The notes under the pieces were generated by a model. It was not told the origin of the DNA. It did not search any database and saw nothing but the letters and a program-made list of their open reading frames with translations. From Adineta vaga (taxonomy: Eukaryota > Rotifera), in the NCBI GenBank assembly GCA_021613535.1, contig CP075496.1, forward strand, positions 14,074,001-14,138,000: a stretch of DNA of 64,000 nt, read 5' to 3'. Both the position numbers and the translations under genes were made by a program. Shown piece by piece: positions 54,565-64,000 of this stretch (position 1 is its first letter; each line of letters starts with the position of its first letter).

Positions 54565-57001
54565 CTAATGATTTCCATTAGGATTTTGATTGAAAGTTTT
54601 CAATTCATGTTGCATGGAATTCGGTAATGGTGGTGTTGTAACAACAGGATTTGTAAAGATAAGTTTTGTTCGAGCTTTCTTTGATTGCTGAAGTTGATTT
54701 ATTGAACGTTTTCTCTGTTGTTCTTCACGTTCATGAGGATCAGTTATAGAAAAATGATAATGAAATGATGTTCGACGTTGATTAGGAGGTGGACAATTTC
54801 GACGTTCAGTAAGAGAACGTGAACCGATAACGAATTTATATTTCGACATGGAAAATGTAAAAAGATTTTCACGACGATGACGTCGACGTGGTAAAGAATT
54901 CGATGTTCTTGTTGATTTTCTATAGGTTAATCGAGGTTGTTGATGAACATTATTTGTACAAGCTAATGTTGGTGACAATGGATGAGGAGGATTATTATTC
55001 AAACCATTCGAACGAAAATTTCGATACGATGTTGTTGGTGTTGGAATTGTCCAACGACATAATGTTCGTTTAAAACCATTTCGATAACGTTTTGACATAA
55101 TATTATAAAGGACGGGATTAACAGTCGCTGATAGATAATACAGAATACCTAAAAGAAGAAACAAAAAATTCGAATTTTACAAAACTGATTCTTTCATTTG
55201 ATAGATTTATATGTGACATATTATGAATAATTAAGAAATCAATGAGACATGAAATATTAAATATCAAAAGAGAAATGTGAGAATAGTTCTTTTTTTTTCT
55301 TCCTCAAGATATAAAATGTTCGGATCGTTTCCATAAATAGTAATGAAATATTAGATTAGTTCCTAATGAATGATGAATGTTCTTACCTGAGGCGAAGAAA
55401 AGAATTTCTTGAAATCGAGTTACTGCTTCCGATGTTATATTCTTATTTGCTTTATCCAATAAACGCGTTACAAACGCAGTAATACGTTGAGTATGAAATG
55501 GTGCCCAACAAATAAAAAATGCAATGACAACAGCAACTAATCATTTGAGAAAAGAAAATATTTGATCTACTCAAAGAATTAATTCTTACCAAGCATTTTA
55601 AGAACTGCTCGTCTTGAATTTCTTGTTGGTATTGATTTAATCATTGAAACATTATTTTGTCGTGGGCAAAGATGATGTTCACCATTTTTATTCAAAAGAA
55701 TTTGTTCAGTTTTTACACCATTCGATTTATTTCGATGATCATTCGGTGAACGACGACTTGCTTTATATAATGTTATACCCATTAAGATATAAAGAACGGT
55801 TATAACAAAAATTGGAATGACAAAAACAAGAAATGTTGTTACTGCCATATAATATAACATTGGTTCCCAATAATCTGGTCTTATAGCACAAATTCGACTG
55901 TCAAGAATCTGAACTGTTTGATTTTGAATTTCTCCAGTTACACTAACGAATACTCCAGCAGTAAATGTATATGGGACAGCAAGAAGGAATGATAGAAACC
56001 AAACGATCATAATCATTTTTAATGCACGACTAAGACCGCCAAGTACTTTTTGAGAAATAATAGGAAAACAAATAGCTAAATAACGTTCAACTGTAAAGCA
56101 TAAAACAGTTAAGATCGATGCTGAAGTAACAATTTCAAGTACAACGGTACGAAATACACAAAATGCTTCACCGAATATCCTAGAAAATAGAATTGATTTC
56201 ATCATTTATATTTCATGAAAATCCTAATTTACCATGGCCATGATTCATAAATATTATACATTTCTACAGACAGACCTAGAAATAAAACAAAAGAAAAGCT
56301 TTTTAAGATAAGTGATTCTTTGTTTTTTTTTTGAAAGAAAGCATTATTCAGAACTTTTCATATTTAATTAATTGACTAGATTTTCTTATAGACTTCAGTG
56401 AAAAACACATATCTTTCTTCATCTGATGACGTCAGTTATGCTATGAAATCAAGATAGATGATCGATTTACATAAAAATATCTCGGATGATTAAAGATGGT
56501 AAACTCAGTTTCCTTCTGTTTACTGTTATTAATACTTGATGAAAGATATCAATAACATAATGATCTTATCAATAGATTAATGCGGTCAAAGGTTATCTAC
56601 ACATATTAAAATACGATCACGAGAAGAAAATCTTTAGTTTTGTACATACCAAGACTAATTAGTAATAAATCAGAAACAGCAAGTGAAAATAAGTAAAAAT
56701 TTGTCGGTGTATGCATATCACGACTTTTCCATATAATGAAACATGTACCTAGAGAGAAATGAAAAACAATTGATTCAGTTTTCCCTTGATAGAAAAAAAA
56801 CAAAAAACAAATTCTCTACATACAAAGATTTCCTGTTAAACCAGTTGCGAATATAAATGAATAAAGTGTAATTAAGATTGGAAAAGAGAATTTATCTCGT
56901 CTTCGATGTCCCAAAAAATTAACAACACTTTTAACAAGTTCATCTTCTTCATCGAATGTTAAATTAAGGCCCGTAGGCAAAACATCTAATTTACCAAACA
57001 T
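54565..57001 (-). CDS. Neuromedin U / pyrokinin-capa type neuropeptide receptor (class A GPCR)
   Basis: Six exons (56824-57001, 56650-56748, 56233-56275, 55590-56179, 55387-55536, 54565-55148) join in frame to 547 residues. Introns are 75, 374, 53, 53 and 238 nt, all GT..AG. TM1 ends with TGLTGNLCTCFII, and TM2 has MHTPTNFYLFSLAVSDLLLI. TM3 ends TVERYLAICFP. TM6 reads VVIAFFICWAPFH, and TM7 ends TVNPVLYNIMSKRYR. The extracellular N-terminus has an N-glycosylation site (LNLTF). The long basic tail (residues 370 on) is Ser/Thr-rich. GNLCTC, MHTPTNFYLFSLAVSD and LSATVNPVLYN are typical of the neuromedin U, pyrokinin and capa receptor group. It should couple to Gq and bind an amidated peptide. 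An acceptor at 57045 just upstream of the start suggests an additional 5' UTR exon in the large region upstream. Confidence 0.88.
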
Positions 57002-59681
57002 ATGTTGTAAATTATTATCAAGATTCAATTGAATAAGAAATCATCTAAATACAGAGAAAAAAAATAACTTACATGTAAGAATAAAGGTTGTAAAAAAAAC
57101 AACACATCCGGACTAACTTAAACAATATTCTTCCTTTTACATCAGTGAGATTCTTTCTTCTATTTTCTTGTTTCTTTCGTATAAAACTCAAACTAACAAA
57201 TTCTGACGACGACAGTTTGTTAATGTAAATCATAGTATTCACAATTCTCCTTCTCTTTCTTTTTCCCTTATATTATTATATTGTCATGTATAGTTTCTTC
57301 ATTTATCTGATGTCGTCTCGTATTTCTCGATGTTTACAAAAAATTTTGCCAGTGTCACCAAACTAACTAACGATCTCTCGACAAAGCAGACGAACAATTA
57401 CTTTTTCTTCTCAACTCTTTTTCGTTTATTCTCGAGAATCATCAGATGTCGATAATTCAATAAAGAACTAATTCATTTCCTACGATGTAATCAAACGAAT
57501 AGAATGCATATCATTTTACTAAAATACCTGAAGGAATATAATCAATTGAATGACGTAATCGATTTTAAATAAAAATTGACGAATAATTTGTGGAGTGTCG
57601 TTTTTGTTTTAAAGACGTAGTTATCTAAGTATATAAAAAAAAGCCATTAAGATGCACAGCTAATGACTACGATCAATTTGATAAATCACACTCAGAAAGG
57701 AATGTGAATAAACAAGAAAAATCAATAGATTATTATCGAATTTCTATCACCTGTCAGATATGGACGTCAATAGAAGGATACTCCTTGCTTTCATTTACTT
57801 TAGTTATGTTTCAGTTACTCATTTAAATGAATATAATTTGAAAATAAGTATGACTAAAAAACAAGCATGTTATATAGATGAAAAAACATACAAAACAAAG
57901 ACTCAGTTAGACGAAACTGCAAACGTTTTTTTATAATAACGATTCTATTTTCTTCGTCTTTTACGTAGGAGGGAAATTCTAACAATAATAGTAATAATAA
58001 TAATAATAATAACAACAACAGCGAAGTAAGACAGTGTAATTTGATCTTTCCATGCTATCATTTATTCGAACGAAATAAAAGAGAAGTGATCATTACATTT
58101 TGCTTCTTCTTCTTCTTCTTTCAATAACGAACGAAGAAATTGAATCTGAAACATTCATTTATTCTCAATCAATTACGAACACATCTTCGAACGCTTTTGA
58201 GACTTGCTCAAGCAAAAAAAATCAATCCTTTTTTTTTACTTGTTTTTCTGTCTCGTCTCTCTCATTATAATGAACTCGATCTTGAAAACAATTAAATGTC
58301 GACTTATCGATGTCATCTTCTAACGAGACATCGGAGAGTGTGAATCGTTTTCTGCTCAAGTTGTTCTTCACTCAGTCGTTCAATTTTCCGGAATGAGTAT
58401 TGATCACAAATATATACGATGTAGTCCATTCTAAATGAGAGAAGAAAGAATGAAAAAGATCGATAGACCCTAAAGGCTAACAAACAAACTCTTCAAATAA
58501 TCATTAGATACAAAGAAAAGAGAAGAGAAATTTTTGAAGACACTTTTATCATTTGTTTCGTTTTCTCTTCTCGTCTTATTATTATCAAATCAATAGACAA
58601 GAAGAAGTACTCAAGAAAGATCTCGTTTCTTCTTTAAAGCAAGCAAACTCATTCTTTAGAAAATCTAAAATATAAAGAAATAAATACAAATAGAATTTTC
58701 ATTTCAATAGCTTCATTAGATTTTCGATTATCTATTGAGAGAATAGAAATATATATATATATACATATTTGTTCTATTCATTCATTGATCAACATAACAA
58801 GTGACGAATAACTGAACATACCCACAGAGAAATTATTTTGATTCGGTTTGTTTTCTCAAGGACAAATAAAGAAGAAAAAGACATACACAGTGTGTCCTCT
58901 CTTTCATTTATAATATGATCGAATGGATTTGACAAGTGATGTGTATGTGTGGGTAGTCACATTATTTTTTCGAAGAAGAAGAAGAAATACGACATAATTA
59001 TACAAACAATAAGAAAGAATAACCTTGAATATAAATACGCAATGTCTTTTCTTTGTACTATCTGCTGTGTATGTGTATCTGTTTTTTTATTTTTTCCGCA
59101 AATTTTTCTTTTTCTTCGACGCAAAAGATCAAAATTCAGCATGAAATCAATAGCGTAACAGGGAAAAGATTGATTCAATTACAAGTTTTTCTTCTCAAAT
59201 GCCACTTCCTCTTCGAGGTGATAATTGAAATGGTAATTCTCTTTTACTCGATTATCTATGAGATCTTAGATGAGTACACGTCGATTTCAATTAATACATA
59301 TCATGAACAGAGAACAAAATAAATTGATATCATTTCATACAGAAATTATCTGTAATCTATATGCAAATAGAAATAAAAAGGAAAAATAATGTTTCAACGA
59401 GACTATAAATTCACCTTGGTTTAGTTTAGATTTTTTTTCCATCGAGAAATAAGACTAATTCCAATGTCAGATTCAAGGTTTGGAAAATGAAGAAAAATAT
59501 TCTTTTCATTTGACTAATAATACAAAACAAAGTATCTACTAGGAATAGAAGTTATTAGTCTAAGACATCAATCATTCTATTTTGTTCTAATAGCTTATCA
59601 AATAATCAATAATATGCATAACAAACTAAAATACATAAACCTTGACAGAAAAAAAAACAACAGTAGATTCCATGGAATCTG

Positions 59682-59766
59682 TTATCTATTGACACACTGA
59701 CAACTGTTAATCGCACATATGGATTAGGGATGTGCTGACACTTGTGCCTGTCAACCTCAATATCTA
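59682..59766. repeat. Imperfect inverted repeat, possible small MITE
   Basis: GTTATCTATTGACACACTGA (left) and the complement of the right end (GTTAGATATTGAGGTTGACA) match at the outer 12 bases with two differences. The inner ends also match (CGCACAT / AGCACAT). The unit is GC-richer than its flanks. Confidence 0.45.
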
Positions 59767-60872
59767 ACCAGTAATAAACATACATTACAAAAAAAAAGTT
59801 TACGTATAAAAATAACAAAAGAAGTAAATTATTTCACATGCTAAGATAACATCAAATCTCATTAACTTAACAAAAACATTTTTAAAAAAAGTGATTAATT
59901 TCCTCAGTTCGATATATTATAAACACAAAAACATGTCCTGTTTATGTATATGAAAGGAAAAACAAAATCAAATAAATTCCTACCTTATTATTTATTAATT
60001 AAAATTATTTTGAGAAATATTTATTAAAGGTTATATCTAAAGTAATTCAAGTAAATATTGATCGTACTTGAGAACAATTCTAATAAAATCCATGACTTTT
60101 TCTTTATTAATAGAAAAAAATGAAAAGGAAAATTGATAGGAGAGCAATGAATGAATAGCTCTTTTGATTAGATGAAAATGGACACATATAGAACACAGCC
60201 GATAAGATTTCTGTCGACCGAGCCGAATAATTAACAGTCAAGATGGCAACACCAACGCATAGAAAACACGCACACTCATATATATATATATATATATACA
60301 TGAAGAGATCGCAAATCAAAATGACAAAGACAAATGACTATATGAATGAAGAAAATTCTTTATTTTTATTCACCGAATAACTTTCTCATCAGTGTTATTA
60401 GAGGGTTTTCTTTTTTGTCAACGTCAGATTTATTTCGATCCTCTAACGTTTGACGTCATCGTTTATGAAAAGAACAAATCATTTTTGAAAATTCTATTTT
60501 AACAAACAATATTCATTGAATAAACTAATTTTTAAGAAAAGAATTCAGTTCATTTAGTGTAATGAAAGTTATTCTGTAAATAGAATTTGAAATCATATTT
60601 TAATATGTCTGAGGAAATGATTATCCTCAATAGCAAAATAATTAGTTTTAAACAATGTTCATTTTCTGTCAATGACATGACGACATTCTTTTATCATTTT
60701 TAATAGAATCAAAATTGATATCAAAGAAATAGACTTTTTAAACTTGTCTGATATTCTAATTGATTAAGAACGTTTGATTTCAAATGTAGAAAAGTTCTTG
60801 TTTAATGATAATGAGATTTTTAATACTTGATGTGAAAGACATCGTGGAATTATCAAGTATTAATCCGTACTA

Positions 60873-60896
60873 AGTCGCCCCTTTACAAAGGCGACT
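60873..60896. repeat. Hairpin AGTCGCC / GGCGACT
   Basis: A perfect 7-base stem with a 10-base loop. The word AGGCGACTC also occurs near 36412. Function unknown. Confidence 0.4.
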
Positions 60897-61199
60897 CATC
60901 TGAGATTTGATAGACAGTTTCACAGGCAATCTTTCGTGAACAAATTTAGCTTATCGGATAAGAATGATTATTATATGAACTTTTTATCTTTTATTTCGTT
61001 TTTCGTTAATGAATGAAAAAAGGTTTTAGAGTTTATTAATCTTGGTATTAAAAATCAAACTAAACTAAAAAGGGATATAATCAGATTAAAATAAACTTAA
61101 TTTTTACTGTAGATCTGCTAGACTAGGGTAGATACACAGTATGGAAACGGAAAATGAAAGACAATGACGTCGACAAATGAAAGTAATAGGAGAAGAGAT

Positions 61200-63335
<2,136 letters not shown>

Positions 63336-63427
63336 GTTTTGTTTATACTTATCTAGAAAAGAACGAGAAACGGATGTTTATTTCATTTTTTAACGCGTTT
63401 TTAAACAAAAAAAAACGACAAGAAATT

Positions 63428-64000
63428 TTAAGTAACACGAAGACTTTGAAGATGTGCTTGAGTTGAATGTAATGCCTGTTCATGTAATTGTTTCTGTTCT
63501 TCTTGTTTAAAAGCAATTTTCGTTGCTTTTTTAATAATTCGTCGATCCTAAATGAAAGGATTTGAATTTTCAAAAAGAAAAATAAATTTTCGTTTTTTTA
63601 CTTTTCGAATTTCTTTCACTGCGTGTTTTCTCGCACGTCGTTCTTCACTTGTTTCTCCTTTTTTTCTTTCAAATATCATTGATTTTGTATTATTATCTTC
63701 TTCATCATCATCATCATCATCTTCTTCGTCTTCTTCTTCTTCTTGATTGGTATTACGTTGTTCTTTTATTGAGATTTTATTATTATCAGCTAATGGTAAA
63801 CCAGTTTTTCTCGATAAACGAATTCTATTTGTTGGGATTTGTGTAATTAGTTTCGGATGATTGTAAAGATTTGAATATGTTGAAAGAATACTTTGACAAT
63901 CCCATTTATCATCAGCTTTTTCATCATCTTGAAGCGTTAGAGTTGTTACTGCTTCCGGTTCATTTAATAATCGTCGTGCTAATCGTTTCGTTTTTTCAAT
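63428..64000 (-). CDS. LTV1: LTV1-like ribosome biogenesis factor, C-terminal part (runs off the window)
   Basis: Two exons are visible: 63602 to beyond 64000, and 63428-63547, with a 54-nt intron. The visible 172 residues hold TYSNLYNHPKLI, RIRLSRKTGLPL, an acidic tract (EEEEDEEDDDDDDEED), and ERKKGETSEERRARKHAVKE. The last exon reads DRRIIKKATKIAFKQEEQ and LHSTQAHLQSLRVT. The order YNHPKLI, KTGLPL, RKKGET.EER.ARK..VKE is that of LTV1, which helps nuclear export and maturation of the 40S subunit. The N-terminal part is outside the window. A run of GAT/GAA codons at 63705-63750 is a microsatellite inside the coding sequence. Confidence 0.88.

Larger units (their letters stand above)
57002..61199. 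other. 4.2-kb region without a supported coding gene
   Basis: No domain-bearing frame was found on either strand. It contains microsatellites: (AAT)n with AAC near 57981-58020, (TA)n at about 58750-58762 and about 60280-60297, and GAAGAAGAAG near 58970. There is an imperfect inverted repeat at 59682-59766 and a hairpin AGTCGCC..GGCGACT at 60873-60896. A TGACGTCA palindrome (CRE-like) lies at 60451-60458. It is upstream of the neuropeptide receptor and probably holds its distal promoter and a 5' UTR exon. Confidence 0.45.

Noticed and set aside
58941-59322. Opposite-strand overlapping frames at 58941-59322
   Set aside because: Low-complexity Phe/Lys/Ile text without a domain; both strands are open only because of base bias.
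60873-60896. Hairpin considered as a histone 3' stem-loop or a tRNA arm
   Set aside because: Neither the histone consensus nor a cloverleaf with a T-loop could be built around it.

Overview
The window looks like nuclear DNA of a bdelloid rotifer (Adineta/Rotaria/Philodina type). The grounds are AT-rich DNA, animal-type genes with very short GT..AG introns (mostly 49-75 nt), mosaic LDLa-EGF-7TM receptors, a large two-membrane-segment Cys-rich family, ADP-ribosyltransferase-LRR proteins, and interstitial TGTGGG/CCCACA tracts that match the telomere repeat I recall for bdelloids. All identifications come from reading the translations; no database search was run.

Layout. 1-1.5 kb: GC-richer remnant of a coiled-coil, Cys-bearing glycoprotein-like ORF, perhaps a retroelement env-like gene. 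2.1-10.2 kb: two tandem paralogues of about 1,190 residues, each made of three fused copies of a [TM - Cys-rich ectodomain - TM] unit, with the 3' stub of a third copy between them. 11-13.9 kb: a small multi-pass protein and repeats. 13.9-18.7 kb: an LDLa-EGF-7TM receptor. 19.7-21.4 kb: a type II membrane kelch gene with a broken frame. 22.4-29.7 kb: a RING/TRAF-type membrane E3, a TMEM272-like protein with an apparent frameshift, a decayed cold-shock gene, an ART-LRR protein lacking its catalytic glutamates, and a B-box protein. 30-33 kb: a five-exon DDE-recombinase-like gene. 33.3-40 kb: a mobile-element-rich stretch with a TPR remnant, a complete MULE transposon (29-bp TIRs, 8-bp target duplication), an FABP pseudogene, a glycosyltransferase-like pseudogene, a gene remnant split by a MITE, and a palindromic MITE.

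40.4-54.2 kb: an F-box/LRR protein, a four-TM PARP-fold protein, a small secreted Cys-rich membrane protein, two tandem SDR genes with a shared near-identical tract, two related rhodopsin-like GPCRs with a MITE between them, and ENOSF1 (L-fuconate dehydratase) head-to-head with a third SDR. 54.5-57 kb: a six-exon neuromedin U/pyrokinin-type receptor. 57-61.2 kb: no coding gene seen. 61.2-64 kb: eight-exon phosphoglucomutase and the 3' part of LTV1, both conserved housekeeping genes.

The most notable items are the three-unit membrane proteins (possible single-chain versions of a trimeric channel), the telomere-like inverted repeats dispersed over 12-22 kb, the intron-bearing DDE gene, the ART pseudoenzyme and the SDR conversion tract. 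Splice joins were checked by hand for frame and length in the multi-exon genes.
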